Source of the DNA: Amaurobius ferox
Lineage: Eukaryota; Arthropoda; Arachnida; Araneae; Amaurobiidae
NCBI GenBank assembly: GCA_951213105.1
Contig: OX578138.1
Coordinates: forward strand, 61,986,826-62,050,825
Direction: 5' to 3'
Length of the DNA stretch: 64,000 nt
Shown here: one piece after another, positions 49,231-64,000 of the stretch
How the letters are laid out: every line of letters starts with the position of its first letter
Numbering within the stretch: position 1 is the stretch's first letter
Notes under the pieces: model-generated
The model's input: the letters and a program-made list of their open reading frames with translations, nothing else
Databases searched by the model: none
What the model was told of the DNA's origin: nothing
Program-made: the position numbers and the translations under genes

Positions 49231-50436
49231 ATGACTCTAATAAAAGACAGCACTCATATTACAAAATTAAATGCAGCTAACTATGCAACATGGATGTTTA
49301 AAATGGAAATGCATCTCATAAAAGAAGATCTGTATAGCATCATACAAGATGAATCGCCCGATCCTATAACGGCGAGGTAGCAAAAATCCGACCAACAGGT
49401 ACGCGCACTAATAAATTTATGTATTGAGGATATTCAAATTATTCATGTTAAATATGAAACCACTGCTAAAGCTACATGGCAAGCTCTCAGAAAAATTCAT
49501 GAAAGGTCAAATCTCTCAAGTAAACTCTTTTTATTGAGAAAACTCTACAGCACTAAGCTGGAAGAAGGTGGTAACAAGAACGCGCACATTGTAAACATGT
49601 TAGAGCTAATTGATAAGCTGCGAGCTATTGGTGAGAATATAAGTAATTCTCATATATCAGCACTGCTACTATGTTCAGTACCAAGAAGTTATAACGGACT
49701 TATTACCGCTCCTGAGGCGAGACCGGAATATGAACTAACTCCAGATTTCATTAGAGGAAAATTAATAGAAGAGTACAATCGAAGAAAAGAAAACTCGATA
49801 AATGAACCATCTAAAGCTTACTAAATCTTCAACAGAAATAAAAATCGGGAAAATAAATTTTGTACATATTGTCAAAAACAAAGTCGTTTTAAATCCGAAT
49901 TCTGGCATCTTAAAAATAAGAATTCCAACTTTCTGAAATATCCCTCAAGGAATTCTAATAAACCCAAGCAAAAGTATTCTCTCTATGTTGAAATGAAAGG
50001 CGAATCAGGTGATGACTCAGCAGAAACGTATGATCCCTCTCGAAAACAAACGGGCAGTTCGGCTCTAAATGCAACTCTGATTTGGGAAAAACCAAAACAA
50101 AAATCGCTCTCTTCAGACGCTGCAACAAATGTAAACAATCTCAGATGTACTTGGCTCATAGATTCGGGGGCGTCGTCGCATATGTGCAATGACCTAGATT
50201 TCTTCACAGAAATAAATTATGAAGCTCGAAGCACGATTACAGTTGCGAATGGCAATAAGTTACAAGCAAAGGGCTCTGGTGAATGTGTAATTTTAACCAA
50301 GAAACCGGAGAATAAAATAAGACTACAAAATGTTTTATATGTTCCTGAATTAGAAAGTAATCTACTGTGTCAGTTAAAATGGCAACTCGAAATTATTGCA
50401 CAGTTATATTTGAGAAAAACAAATGCACAATTATGA
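49231..50436 (+). pseudogene. Copia gag and protease region (B)
   Basis: Corresponds to 11714-12919, with in-frame stops at 49378 and 49822, the degraded zinc knuckle and the DSGA protease motif. Confidence 0.9.
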
Positions 50437-51281
50437 AAAATGGAGATGTATGTTTAGAGGCTAGGGCGCTTGATAGTTTATACGAAGTCATAGCAGAAAG
50501 GGTTAATGATGTGAATAATTCAACACATTTTGCCTTACAATGCAAAAATAAAAATTGCACAGAGGCATGGAACAAAAAACTTGGCCATAGAAATCATGAT
50601 GCCATAAAACAGTTAATTTCGGAAAAACTAGCTGACGGTATGCAGATTGATAAGTGTCAACATGAGAATACATGTGACAACTGTATCAAAGGTAAAATAT
50701 CTCAATTACCATACCGTAAAGAAAGCAAATACAGAGCAACCAAAGCACTTGAATTAGTACATTCAGATATTTGCGGCCCCATACGAATTCCTACGTTCAG
50801 TGGGAAATTATATTTTCTTACCTTTGTAGATGATTACACTCGTTTTACTATGATTTATCTCATTTCAAAGAAAAGTGAAGTATACACCAAACTTCAGGAA
50901 TACATAGTAACGACTAGAAATAAATTTGGAAGAGAAATAAACACACTAAGATCTGACAATGAGGGAGAATATATTAGTAAGGAAATTGAAGACTACCTAA
51001 AGGATCACGGGATCCATCATCAGGTTACTGTACCTCACTCACCGTCACAAAATGGAATAAGTGAAAGAAAAATCCACAGTTTAGTAGTAATGACTAGATG
51101 CATGCTATTGGGAGCAGGATTACCACATGAGTATTGGGGTGAAGCAGTTAACACTACAAACTATTTACAGAATCGTTTGCCCACAAAACCAAACAAGACA
51201 ACACCACACGAACTGTGGACGGTAAAAAAACCGATCTATCCCATATTAAAATATTTGGCTGCAAAGCATTCGCTTACATAG
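50367..51281 (+). pseudogene. Copia integrase region (B)
   Basis: Corresponds to 12850-13764, with the same D, D, E residues and the same frame loss at the A7 run. Confidence 0.93.
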
Positions 51282-51913
51282 ACAAAACAAAGCCAGGAAA
51301 ACTCGATGACAAAGCCATCGAAGGAATCTTTGTTGGATATGATAATAGGAGCAAAGGTTACCGAATTAAAGTAGGAGAAAATAACATAATAATCAGCAGA
51401 ACAGTAAGGTTCATAGAAGAAATAAAAGAAGAAAAGGTAGAAATTCCTATTACAGAAATTCGTGAATTTGAAACTAAAGTATCAAGGAGATCAGAAAGAG
51501 TAAATAAAGGACAACTTCCAGAAAGATTTGGTTACTATACTGAAGGTACAAAAGTTATTGAACCAAAAGACTGGGAAGAAATGCAAACTTTGGAACCAGA
51601 AGAAAGAATGAAATGGATTGAAGCAACTAAAGAAGAAATAAATTCTCTAGAAGAAAATGACACATGGCAATTAGTAGATTTACCTAAAGGAAGGAAAACC
51701 ATAGGATGCAAGTTGACATTTAAAGCGAAGCTGGATGCGGATGGAAAAATTAAAAGATACAAAACCAGACTAGTTGCAAAAGCCTTCAGTCAAAAATTTG
51801 GCACAGATTACGACGAAACATTCGCACCAGTCGTAAAGCATACAACAATAAGAATATTCCTGGCAGCAGCAGCATACAAGGATATGAATGTTCACTACTT
51901 TGATATAAAATAG
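51215..51913 (+). pseudogene. Copia integrase tail and RT N-terminal half (B)
   Basis: Corresponds to 13698-14396, ending at YFDIK by the same frameshift. Confidence 0.93.
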
Positions 51914-52542
51914 CATTATTCCATAGCGATTTAGAACAAGAAATTTATATACATCAACCAGTGGGTTACAACAAATTAGAATATAATAAAGTATGTAAAC
52001 TAAGAAAAGCCATATATGGACTCAAACACGCAGCAAGAGCTTGGAACTTAAAAATTGGAGAGAAACTACAAGAAAACTCATTCAAACAGAGCAAAGCAGA
52101 TCCTTGTCTTTTCATGTGATGAACAACCTATGTATATTATCTTATACGTTGATGACATCCTTATATCAAGGAAAAATGAAAAAACAATTCAAGAAATCTC
52201 ATCAAAAACTTGAAAAAGAAATTTGAAGGCAAAGACGTAGGAGAAGTTAGCTATTATCTCGAATCAAAATTGAAAGATTAAATAATGGAGATTTCACACT
52301 GTCTTAGAAGAGCAAAATTGAAGATATTGCAGAAAAGTTCTCTCTATAAGACTCAAAACCAACCTATACACCAATCAACACAGACTACTGCAAAATGGAT
52401 GATGATGATGATGTTTTAGAAGATAATACCAGATATAGGAAAGCAGTATGGGCATTACTGTATATAACCACAACTACTAGACCAGACATTGCAAACTCAG
52501 TGAACTTACTAAGCAGAAGAAATGAAAACGTGATCTCTTCAT
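51913..52542 (+). pseudogene. Copia RT C-terminal half (B)
   Basis: Corresponds to 14396-15025; YVDD codons at 52145-52156. Confidence 0.88.
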
Positions 52543-52942
52543 AAAATATGGGTGTAATTATTAATTTAATTTTTATTTAAAAAACTCCCGAATATATTTT
52601 GTTGAAATTTTTTTCATAATTTTATGGGATAATTTGAATATTTCCTAAAACCTTCGAAGCAATTTGTGAATTTTAAATTCGCTTAAAAATGTTTGAAAAA
52701 TTAAGCCCCATAGGGTTCAATATTTCATTTTTTCAACCTGGGTTTAGTTCAAAACTAATTGAGTGTTATTTTTCATTTATATTCCCATAGGTTTCACAGA
52801 CCGTCAGACCACCATACTAAAATTTCATTTTGATAAAGTTATTTTTACCGCAGTTATCGTGCAAACGGCCAGTCAGACAGACAGACAGAAATAACAAATT
52901 TATAAACACTTTCCAATTACTTTGTAAAGTGTTAAAAATACA
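52528..52942 (+). repeat. ~410-bp dispersed repeat, copy 1 (B)
   Basis: Copy B of 15011-15425. Confidence 0.8.
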
Positions 52943-53156
52943 GACATTACATTTTGGCAGACGATAATTAGCTGAACATTTCAGAAATTAAGCTGGAATT
53001 TTCATGAACGACTGTCATTGCGGCTTTTCTGATAGTTGGCCGAAATTATCTACAAAGCAGCTGAAAATAAACAAAGGTTGCAGAATGTTTTACAGTGTAC
53101 CGAATATTGGCTTGCATAGCTGCCAGGAGAGGATTTGCCACTTGCTATGTATGTCG

Positions 53157-53532
<376 letters not shown>

Positions 53533-54196
53533 CTGTGTGCGTGTGTGTATTTAAATTTTTAACATGTAAAACATATCATGGCGAACACAAGATTTTACGT
53601 GAAAAACGAAGTTTTTATATTTAACTGCTTTTATAGTTGTAGTATCAAATGTTAATCATTTATTGAATTTTATTTTTTTTGTCCCACTGTGACTCATCCT
53701 CTCCTAGGTTATTAAATCTACAAAAATTTAAATTTTTCACTTCACGAACCAAATGAAATAAAAATATACCCCCCCCCCTCTTGAAATTTTTTTCTGACTA
53801 CGACCTTATGTGTCGTAAATACACCTTTTTCGGATTTGTATCTCAGTTATTCATTTCAAATAACTGGTATGAGTTCTTTGAAAGTTTATTTTTTCAAGTT
53901 GGCAACAATCAAGTGAAGCCGATGATTTATATGCATTTGGCTAATATGTGTTAATATTCATTATATTGATGCCATTTATATTCATAGCTTAGTTCAAACT
54001 GTTATTCTCCCTACCAAAGACTATTTTCCGGTTATCAGGGCTGCTCATACAAGCAGTGGGCCTCTTGCAAACATCTATCAGGGGCTCCCTGCATATTTGA
54101 TTTTCCCCTTTTTGTGAATTCGTCATGTCTTCTTCTCCCTAAAAAAAAATTGGTGTCCTTCCCTATGGGCGACCCGTCACTTGAATTATCGTTGTT

Positions 54197-54647
54197 ACGT
54201 TCTCTGCAATATATGGTAATGTATAGGGAAAATATTGGAATCATGCAGAAAATTGCAATTTGAGTTTTCGACGGATCTACACATATTGGAACCTCTAGAA
54301 CACGAAAAAACTGTTTTTAGCATGACGTCTGTGTGTGTGTCTGTGCAATGTAAGTATCCACTCTAACTGAAAAACTAATAGACCAAATTTCACAAAATTT
54401 GGTAGATTTGGCACTTGTGAGTTACCTTGGTGGTGATTAGATATCGGTACGATTCAACAAAAAACGAATCTCCTTTTTTTGCGAATTGGGCAGCAAAAAT
54501 CGTCAAAATCTAAAATAAAAAACTACTTATGATCAAATATATCGATTAAATGCCTGTTTTATACGTAATTTTTGGCGATGAAAAGCATACCAACCCCATT
54601 ACTCTTAGACTAACCGTTCTTGAGATATTTCATTTCTTTCGCATTTT
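54197..54647 (+). repeat. Hairpin-bounded dispersed repeat (B)
   Basis: Copy B of 16680-17130. Confidence 0.75.
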
Positions 54648-55176
54648 CACAAAGACACTCTTGAAAATAATCTGTTGCCAGTATAACGATAATTGAATTA
54701 AAAGTGCAAATTCATAATTTTAAATAATTACGCGTTATTTTGAGCTATTAAACTTTTGAACAATAAGGAGAACTTGAATATGAGTCTTCAGGGAAAGTCA
54801 TGTGCAGATCAGATTTTTCAAATGTAATAAATAAAATTTTTGGATTTAAACTTACTACCAGTTTTATCTACCAATTTTTAAAAATAATTACAAAGATATC
54901 ATATATATGGAACAAACGTTTATATATATATGTATACTCAAATCAATAGAACATATCTGACACTTCCCCTTGAAGTTACAATTTCGGATTCACTAGGATA
55001 CGTTCAATCGGATGAGGAGACCAATCTAGTTAGGTAGCCGCTCTAAGTGAGCTTTTAACCTATAGATAGAGGCGAGCGTCCTCTCCGGCTGGAGACCGTT
55101 CTGGATGATATATTGAAGTTATGCGATTACATTACATATTCACTAGAGGCGAGCGTCCTGTTCGTCTGGAGACCAA

Positions 55177-56394
55177 CCTAGCTGATGTTGGAGTTCAAAG
55201 AACACCACAGATTCACGTGGTCAGAGAACCTAGTTGATGTTGGAGTTCAAGGAACACCACAGATTCACGTGGTCAGAGAACCTAGTTGATGTTGGAGTTC
55301 AAGGAACACCACAGATTCACGTGGTCTCAGAGAACCTAGTTGATGTTGGAGTTCAAGGAACACCACAGATTCACGTGGTCTCAGAGAACCTAGTTGATGT
55401 TGGAGTTCAAGGAACACCACAGATTCACGTGGTCAGAGAACCTAGTTGATGTTGGAGTTCAAGGAACACCACAGATTCACGTGGTCAGAGAACCTAGTTG
55501 ATGTTGGAGTTCAAGGAACACCACAGATTCACGTGGTCTCAGAGAACCTAGTTGATGTTGGAGTTCAAGGAACACCACAGATTCACGTGGTCAGAGAACC
55601 TAGTTGATGTTGGAGTTCAAGGAACACCACAGATTCACGTGGTCAGAGAACCTAGTTGATGTTGGAGTTCAAGGAACACCACAGATTCACGTGGTCTCAG
55701 AGAACCTAGTTGATGTTGGAGTTCAAGGAACACCACAGATTCACGTGGTCAGAGAACCTAGTTGATGTTGGAGTTCAAGGAACACCACAGATTCACGTGG
55801 TCTCAGAGAACCTAGTTGATGTTGGAGTTCAAGGAACACCACAGATTCACGTGGTCTCAGAGAACCTAGTTGATGTTGGAGTTCAAGGAACACCACAGAT
55901 TCACGTGGTCAGAGAACCTAGTTGATGTTGGAGTTCAAGGAACACCACAGATTCACGTGGTCTCAGAGAACCTAGTTGATGTTGGAGTTCAAGGAACACC
56001 ACAGATTCACGTGGTCAGAGAACCTAGTTGATGTTGGAGTTCAAGGAACACCACAGATTCACGTGGTCTCAGAGAACCTAGTTGATGTTGGAGTTCAAGG
56101 AACACCACAGATTCACGTGGTCAGAGAACCTAGTTGATGTTGGAGTTCAAGGAACACCACAGATTCACGTGGTCAGAGAACCTAGTTGATGTTGGAATTC
56201 AAGGAACACCACAGATTCACGTGGTCTCAGAGAACCCAGTTGATGTTGGAGTTCAAGGAACACCACAGATTCACGTGGTATCAGAGAACCTAGTTGATGT
56301 TGGAGTTCAAGGAACACCACAGATTCACGTGGCCTCAGAGAACCTAGTTGATGTTGGAGTTCAAGGAACACCACAGATTCACTTGGTCAGAGTC
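55177..56394 (+). repeat. Minisatellite, 23 units (B)
   Basis: Copy B of 17660-18877, with the same number of units and, as far as read, the same order of 52- and 54-bp units. Confidence 0.95.
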
Positions 56395-56796
56395 CAGTCG
56401 GATGGGAGACCAATCTAGATGTTGTGCAATGGACGTTGCAGGCTTTTCGGTGTAAGAACGGATTTCAAAAGAATTTGGGTGGAATATTTTTGTTTAAAGC
56501 AATTGGCTCCATTAGTTTCTTTATCCTACCTATTATAATGTGTCGAAAAATTTATAAATGAAGACAAAAATTCGAATTCATTTTTACATTGGATTTAGAA
56601 GTTTCTTAACAATTTTCTTTAATTAAGAAAATTGATTGGTTGTTAATTAGAAATTCCCGTGTTCTTTATTTTAAAGATATATATTATTTTAACTTTTTTA
56701 TGAGACCTATATTAGAATAAGCTTCATTAATCTGTGTCCTGGTTATGCCTTTTATAGTCAGTTTAATAGATACGTCCAAGCTAATTTTTTACGATA

Positions 56797-57387
56797 TTTA
56801 TAACTCTCTCATACTATGTAATATAATATAGAGAAAATACTATTTTCATGAAAATTCGAGATTTTGATGCCAATATATATTTTAGACCTCCTGAAAACGT
56901 TTTGACTATTTTTGGAATTATGTCCGTCTTTCTGTCTGTGTGTATGTTCGTGGTCAATTTCTTGTATACACAGTAGCTGCCGCAAATAGTAATGGATTTT
57001 CACGAAACTTTATATCCGGCTTTGTTATCGGAAAATCTGGAACTAGGTAGAATTTTTTAAAATTTGAGTGAAAAGTTCGAAGTTTATTCGACATCTTATA
57101 TTTGTTTAACATAGCAGCATAGGACAAAATTTCACATAATGGTGCAAGGGATTATTTAGGGCTCAATGGTTATGATACTTAATACTTTCAATTATTATTG
57201 TGAGAAAAAGCCGCTATACAATTTTTGTGTTCGTGACATTATTACTAACCTGGGGATGAGGGCGAGTTAGAGGGTACATAGTCAACAATAAAATCAATTG
57301 ACAGATTTTATTCAGGCCCCTTAAAGTGAGGGGTTACATATTATAATTGTGATCATTCAGACCAACCATACACATTTTTCAAAAAAA
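56797..57387 (+). repeat. ~580-bp dispersed repeat, copy 2 (B)
   Basis: Copy B of 19280-19870. Confidence 0.75.
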
Positions 57388-57601
57388 TTCTTAAAAATTA
57401 ACAAAAAATATTTCAAGGTAATTAAAATTCATTATAAGAATAACACATCTCTCCATCAGTTCGCCTCTGAAACGTTTAGCAAAAAACTCAATAACGAATC
57501 TGGAGGGTTATCGCCAACTTGCCATAGTCCTCCAAGTTGGCGATATACCGCCATATTTAAACAATTTATTTAATTTATAACCGTACATATTTAAAAAAAT
57601 C

Positions 57602-59967
57602 TGATGTGGGCAGCACATGACTTTCCTTATATAATGCGACAAGACGTGTAAAGCACGTATTTAGTTTATATATTTGAACATACGTAGCTTTTCTTTAGAT
57701 TTTACCGATTTTTGAGGGCCATTTCATAAAAAAAGGCAGGCTGTTCTTTTCCGAATAATACCAAAATATAATCAGCACCAGAGTATCCCACAAGTAACTT
57801 ATCTACCAAATTTTGTGAAATTTGTCAATTATTATTTTAGCTAGAGTGGATACATGACATTTTTACGGGCCATTTCGCAAAAAAAGGTGGGTTCTTTTTT
57901 TACGGATCGTACTAAAAACTAATCAGCACCAGGGTCATACACAAGTGAACCTACCAAATTTTATGAAATTCGATCCATAAGTTTTTGAGTTAGAGTGGAC
58001 ACAGACACACAGTCAGATGTCACCCTAAAAATGATCTTTTCGTATTCTAGAGGTCTCGAAACGTATAGATCCGTCGAAAACTCGAGTTGCGATTTTCGGC
58101 ATGATTCCAATACTTTCCCTATACATTACCACATGTATTGCAGGGAAAGTAAAAATCTGATGTGGGCAGTACATGATTTTCCCTGCAGACGTAAATTCAT
58201 ATTTTTTTTATTTCTTTAATAATTCATTAGATTGAGTTTAATTGCACCAAATAATACTACATTTGCACTTTTAATTCATTTTTTTTTATTTGGAAATTGG
58301 ACATTTTTCCAATAGCGGCGTAACAAAAATGCAAGAAATCTGAAATATCTTGAGAACGGTGAGTCCCAAAGTATAATGGAGTGTGTTATATTCTTTTCCT
58401 CGTCAAAAATAGCGTATAAAACAAGAATTTATTTGATACATATCATCATACGTAGTCTTTTTTTTTTAGATTTTTGCGATTTTTGCGGGCTATTTCGTAA
58501 AATAAGGCGAATTCTTCTTTTCCAAATCGTACCAAATTCTAAGCAGAACCAGAGTATCCAACACGTAACTTATCTACCAAATTTTGTGACATTTAGTCAA
58601 TTAGTATTTTAGCTAGAGTGGATACATGAAATTTTTACGGGCCATTTCGCAAAGAAGGGCGAGTTCTGTTTTTTCGGATCGTACCAAAAACTAATCAGTA
58701 CCAGGGTCACATCCAAGTGACTTACCTACAAAAATTTATGAAATTCGGTCCATTAGTTTTTGAGTTAGAGTGGTCACATACATTGCACAGACAGACAGAC
58801 AGACACACAGACATACAAACACACAGACAGACAGACAGACACTCAGGCAGGCACACACACAGACGTTACGCTAAAAATATTTTTTTCGTATTCTAGAGGT
58901 CTCGAAACGTGTAGATCCGTCGAAAACTCGTGTTGCGATTTTCGACATTATTCCAATACTTTCCCTATACATTACCATGTATTGCAGGGAAAGTAAAAAA
59001 TCTGATGTGGGCAGAACATGACTTTCCCTTCAGCCTCAAATTCATGTTTTCTTTATTTCATTAAGAACTCATTAAATTCAGTTTAATTGCACAAAATGTC
59101 ACTAAATTTGCATTTTTAATTCATTTTCTGCTTTTATTTGGTAATTGGACATTTTTCCAAAGGCGGCTTAAAAAATGCGAAAAATCTCAAATATCTCTGG
59201 AACGATTAGTCCTAGACTAATAGAGTGTTCCTATTTTTTTCCTCGTCAAAAATTGCGTATAAAACAAGCATTTAATTGATACATTTGAACATATGTAGAG
59301 TTTTTACTTTCCCTGCAATACATGGTACTGTATAGGCGAAGTATTGGAATCATGTCGAAAATCGCAACTCGAGTTTTCGACGGATCTACACGTTTCGAGA
59401 TCTCTAGAGTACGGAAAAATTATTTTAGCGTGACGTCTGTGTGTGTGTCTGTCTGTCTGCCTGTGTGTCTGTCTGCTTGTGTGTCTGTCTGCCTGTGTGT
59501 CTGTTTGTCTGTCTGCGTGTCTGCGTGTCTGTCTGTGCAATGTATGTATCCACTCTAACTCAAAACTTAATGGACCAAATTTCATAAAATTTGGAAGGTA
59601 AGTCACTTGGGTGTGACCTTGGTGCTGATTAGTTTATGGTACGATACGTAAAAACAGAACCCACCCGTAAAAATTTAATGTATCCACTCTAGTTAAAATA
59701 CTAATTTACCAAATTTCACAAAATTTGGTAGATAAGTTACTTGTTGAATACCCTGGTGCTGGTTAGAATTTGGTATGATTCGGAAAAGAAGAACCCGCCT
59801 TTTTTTACGAAATGGCCCGCAAAAATTTCATGTATCCACCCTAGCTAAAATACTAATTGACCAAATTTCACAATAATTGGTAGATAAGTTACTTGTGGGA
59901 CACTCTGGTGCTAATTCAATTTTGGTACAATTCGGAAAATAACAACCTGCCTTTTTTTACGAAATTG
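57602..59967. repeat. ~850-bp tandem and inverted array (B)
   Basis: Copy B of 20085-22450; hairpins at 58112-58150, 58958-58994 and 59306-59342. Confidence 0.75.
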
Positions 59968-60071
59968 TTCGCCAAATTTGCCAAAATCTAAAAATAACAA
60001 GAAAGATTAATCATGCTTAATGCATTGATTATGAAACATTTTCCAACTTCAATGCAATTTTATTTAAAGAA

Positions 60072-60502
60072 GTCGAAAATGCAATACATTCCTCGTAAAA
60101 TTTTAAAACTTATCACAATACTAAATTTATTTATTATATTTGAAAACTTAAATCTTCATTGAAAATAATGAACTTCATTCAAATGACGGCATTGAAATAT
60201 AAATTGCCTTGTGTTAAATATCTCTAAAGTGCTATACATTCCACGGTAATATTTTTAAAGCTATCATAATACTACGATAATTTATTATATTTGAAACCTT
60301 CATCGAAAACAGCTGAAATTAATTCAAATGACGTCATAGAAAAAATAACACGCCTGGATCTCTCTATAAAAACAGGATTTCATTCATAACTTTCTCCCAT
60401 TCATTTCATTCATCACAATACTATAATACATTATTTTATTTAAAAATTGAGACCATGGAGCTACAAGTAATAAAACGCTATGCTTAAAACTTCATTGAAA
60501 AA
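60072..60502 (+). repeat. Three diverged tandem units (B)
   Basis: Copy B of 22555-22985. Confidence 0.6.
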
Positions 60503-60888
60503 AATCGTCCTTCTGTTTATAAAATCAATTAATATTTCATTCATATCAGCCATGCAGACTCCATGGACTAAATTATTTTGTTTTAAAGAAATATAGCAAT
60601 TCTAATACAACTCATTCTACATATTTTGCTGTTTACATTTTACATAAATGAAAAATAGGCTTCGTTATAGAAATAATCAAATTTGGATAATCATTTAAAC
60701 TCAAATATATTGTATCTGCGTTGTTTAAGTATGTGGATGCACAGAATTTAAGCAAAAATAAAGTAGTTTTAGGACGGATACAACACTCAATATGAATTAA
60801 AAAGAACTTTAAAAAATCTCGATTTTAAAACAAGATGGATGCCATATATCATTTTGAAGTGGGTTATGTGATCGTTTCATATCATGGT

Positions 60889-61312
60889 CACGTGATCGTT
60901 TCATATAAAAGGTGTAATTATTATTTTAATTTTTATTTAAAGAACTACTGAATATATTTCGCTGAATTTTTTTTTATATATTTTATGGAACAATTTGAAT
61001 ATTACCTAAAATTTTCGAAGCAATTTGTGAATTTTAAATCCGCTTAAAAAATGTTTGAAAAATTAGGTCCCATAGGGCTCAATGTATTTCATTTTTTCAA
61101 CCCGGGTTCAATCTAAAACTAATTGGGTGATATTATTCATTTATATTCCCATAGGTCCTACAGACCGTCTGAACAACTTACGAAAATTTCATTTTGATTA
61201 AGTCATTTTTACGGCAGTTTTCGTGCTAACGGACTGACAGACAGACAGACAGACAGACAGGATGAACAATGTCATAAACAATTTTCAACTTTGTTGTAAA
61301 GAGTTAAAAAGC
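60889..61312 (+). repeat. ~410-bp dispersed repeat, copy 2 (B)
   Basis: Copy B of 23372-23795. Confidence 0.8.
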
Positions 61313-61596
61313 AGCGGACACATAATATTCCCTGTTCCCCATCACATAAGGCAGATAGGACCATTAACTTTACCCTCACATTTCATTCGTTTTACAGATG
61401 CATAAAAAGCCAATTATCCAAAAGATTGATTTCGAACGTAATTTAAAAAAGTATTGTATTGAAATGCTATCTCCTTTGCAGTAATCACATTTGCCATTTA
61501 TGCGTTTACTGAAAATTAACTGAAGCATTTATTTCTCAGGATCTACTATAGATAGAGCCTTAGCTCATGGCTGCTATGGATTTACCATCGAATTTA

Positions 61597-62238
61597 CAAG
61601 GAGACAGAGTGGTTCACTAGGAATTACCACTTCCGGTTTTCTTTCTATTTTCGGATCAAAATTTTCATTTTTGCTGAACCATTAATTTTTTTAGATTGAT
61701 TATTAATAGATCTTATATGATAAACTAACTGATAAGGTTAGTCTAGTTAGTTAGTTAGCATCAAATTCTGAAGGATGTAGAGTGTCTCACTAAGAATTTC
61801 TACTTCCTGTCCAAAAATTTGCTTTGCAACATTCATGTCTCTATTATTTATAGATAAAGCTAATATTAATTAATATTGATTTAGCATTCAATTCTATTAG
61901 GAGTAGGTGGCTTACCAAGGATTTCCATTTCTGTATTTTTCCAAGTGGACTACAAATAGAGCTTAGTGATGACTGATATGGATTCAGAATTAAATCATAC
62001 TGCAAGTATGGATGTCACTAAGGAATTCCACTTTCGATTCTAGAGATTTCAGTACCCATGAAAACATTTACATTTTCCTTGAAACGTCTATTTCCCAGGC
62101 TTATCTATAGATTAATCTTAGATGACTTATAACGATTCAACACCAAATTTCAAAGAGGGTGAGAGGATTCACTAAGGATTTCTATTTCTAGTTCTGGAGA
62201 TCTCACTTCCGTTTTTGCCCAAAAATTCCGCACTGAAT
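61597..62238 (+). repeat. Five diverged repeat units (B)
   Basis: Copy B of 24080-24720. It contains the single extra A near 61763. Confidence 0.55.
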
Positions 62239-62821
62239 TGGGTGGCACTTCCCTGCCGTCTGAATCTCGATACCGTACACCTTTGGTCGGACGATCTGGG
62301 TCGAAGAAAAAGTATAACTTTGACATATATACTATAAAAGAAAATATAATATGCATTGTATATGTTAGAAAAATAATCACAACACCTAAGTCACGACACT
62401 TAAGTACATATTTCAGCGAAGAGAAACAGAGATGTGACATTTATATGAAAGTATACAGTCGAAAATAACTCTTAATACATTTCGAGATATTCATTTAACT
62501 TTTAATTTAAGGACAGCAAATGGTCATTTTAATAGTTTAGTAAATTTGAAATTAATTCCAAGCTTAAAAATGGATTAAAATTTATATTATACCCAATTTA
62601 ATTTACTTGTGGAATTGCAATACAGTTTATTTTAGTTTCACGTCCTTTGGTCTATATGCAAACTTTTAAAAATGTCCTCAAATTAATACATCATGTATTC
62701 CCGCTTTTAAGTTATTGATAATTCCAAATATCAATCAATATGTGTTTTCGTCAGACTCCGGATACTGAAACATATACCAATTACACTGCTATGCTACATA
62801 TAATATATTTATTTCCGCTCA

Positions 62822-62852
<31 letters not shown>

Positions 62853-62856
<4 letters not shown>

Positions 62857-63178
62857 TTTCAAAAAGAAAAGAGGTATGGATGGAAACAATATACCAAAAG
62901 ATGGCCGGGGGGAGTTGTGACCCCCTCACCCCGGTTAAGCATGCTTTGCGTCGCGACAACACTCCCGGAGAGCCGGTATATTGCAAAAAAGAATACGAAT
63001 GTATCAAATTACAATTATACAATTTGATACATTCGTATTCTTTTTTGCAATTTACCGGCTCTCCGGGAGTGTTGTCGCGACGCAAAGCATGCTTAACCGG
63101 GGTGAGGGGGTCACAACTCCCCCCGGCCATCTTTTGGTATATTGTTTCCATCCATACCTCTTTTCTTTTTGAAAATAT
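62853..63178. repeat. 158-bp near-perfect inverted repeat (B)
   Basis: Copy B of 25335-25660, with arms 62853-63010 and 63021-63178 and structured modules at 62886-62984 (minus) and 63047-63145 (plus). A TA tract precedes it at 62825-62852. Confidence 0.95.
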
Positions 63179-63264
63179 TTTAATCCTCTTTTTAGTGCAG
63201 CTTTGCGCCTTGTAAGTGTGATTTCAGATGATTTTGTAATGTTGTATTTCACGGTGTTTTCATA

Positions 63265-64000
<736 letters not shown>

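Larger units (their letters stand above)
49231..52542 (+). mobile_element. Degenerate Ty1/copia element (B)
   Basis: Copy B of 11714-15025. The premature TAG, the TAA and the frameshifts occur at corresponding positions, so the element was already dead before the duplication. Confidence 0.93.

Overview
The window is AT-rich eukaryotic intergenic DNA. I found no convincing host gene, rRNA gene or functional tRNA gene. The mix of mobile DNA (a Ty1/copia relic, a LINE 3' relic, a reverse transcriptase family with Penelope-like features, a non-autonomous Helitron, a TTAA-flanked foldback MITE, tRNA-derived SINE-like sequence, GACA/GACG microsatellites and very long TA tracts) best fits an arthropod, possibly a chelicerate or crustacean. 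The taxon is an inference and could be wrong.

Layout. The dominant structure is a head-to-tail duplication with a period of about 37.5 kb. Positions 1-26472 (copy A) recur at 37514-64000 (copy B), with only one substitution, one 1-base indel and two microsatellite length changes noticed. Each copy holds, in order: a 5'-truncated RT fragment (minus strand); dispersed repeats bounded by an ACTTTCC/GGAAAGT hairpin; an orphan 3' RNA-like module of the RT family; a split tRNA-like element filled with GTGAC/GTCAC palindromes; a 1.07-kb terminal-inverted-repeat element with a nested insertion; a LINE 3' relic; a dead copia element; TA tracts; a 23-unit minisatellite; a roughly 850-bp tandem and inverted repeat array; and a 158-bp near-perfect inverted repeat followed by a long TA tract.

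The single-copy middle (26473-37513) holds a nearly intact RT reading frame (26746-28365) with a 3' module and TA tail, flanked by two identical 633-bp direct repeats. The left copy is uninterrupted. The right copy is split by a 4675-bp insertion at 29111-33785 with Helitron ends (TC...CTAG, terminal hairpin, insertion between A and T, no target duplication), so the window supplies its own empty site. Next come a 755-bp foldback MITE between TTAA sites, about 1.9 kb with nothing recognised, and a second RT element on the minus strand.

Relations between parts. The RT family shares a roughly 90-100-nt, 3'-terminal, multi-stem module seen five times outside copy B, with apparent compensatory changes in its closing stem. 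This is the best candidate for an undescribed functional RNA here. The Helitron carries dimeric 298-bp repeats that pass into homogeneous 150-bp monomers, an ACRG microsatellite and an internal second copy of its own 5' part. Coding relics in copies A and B carry the same disabling mutations, so the 37.5-kb duplication (or an assembly error imitating one) came after their decay.
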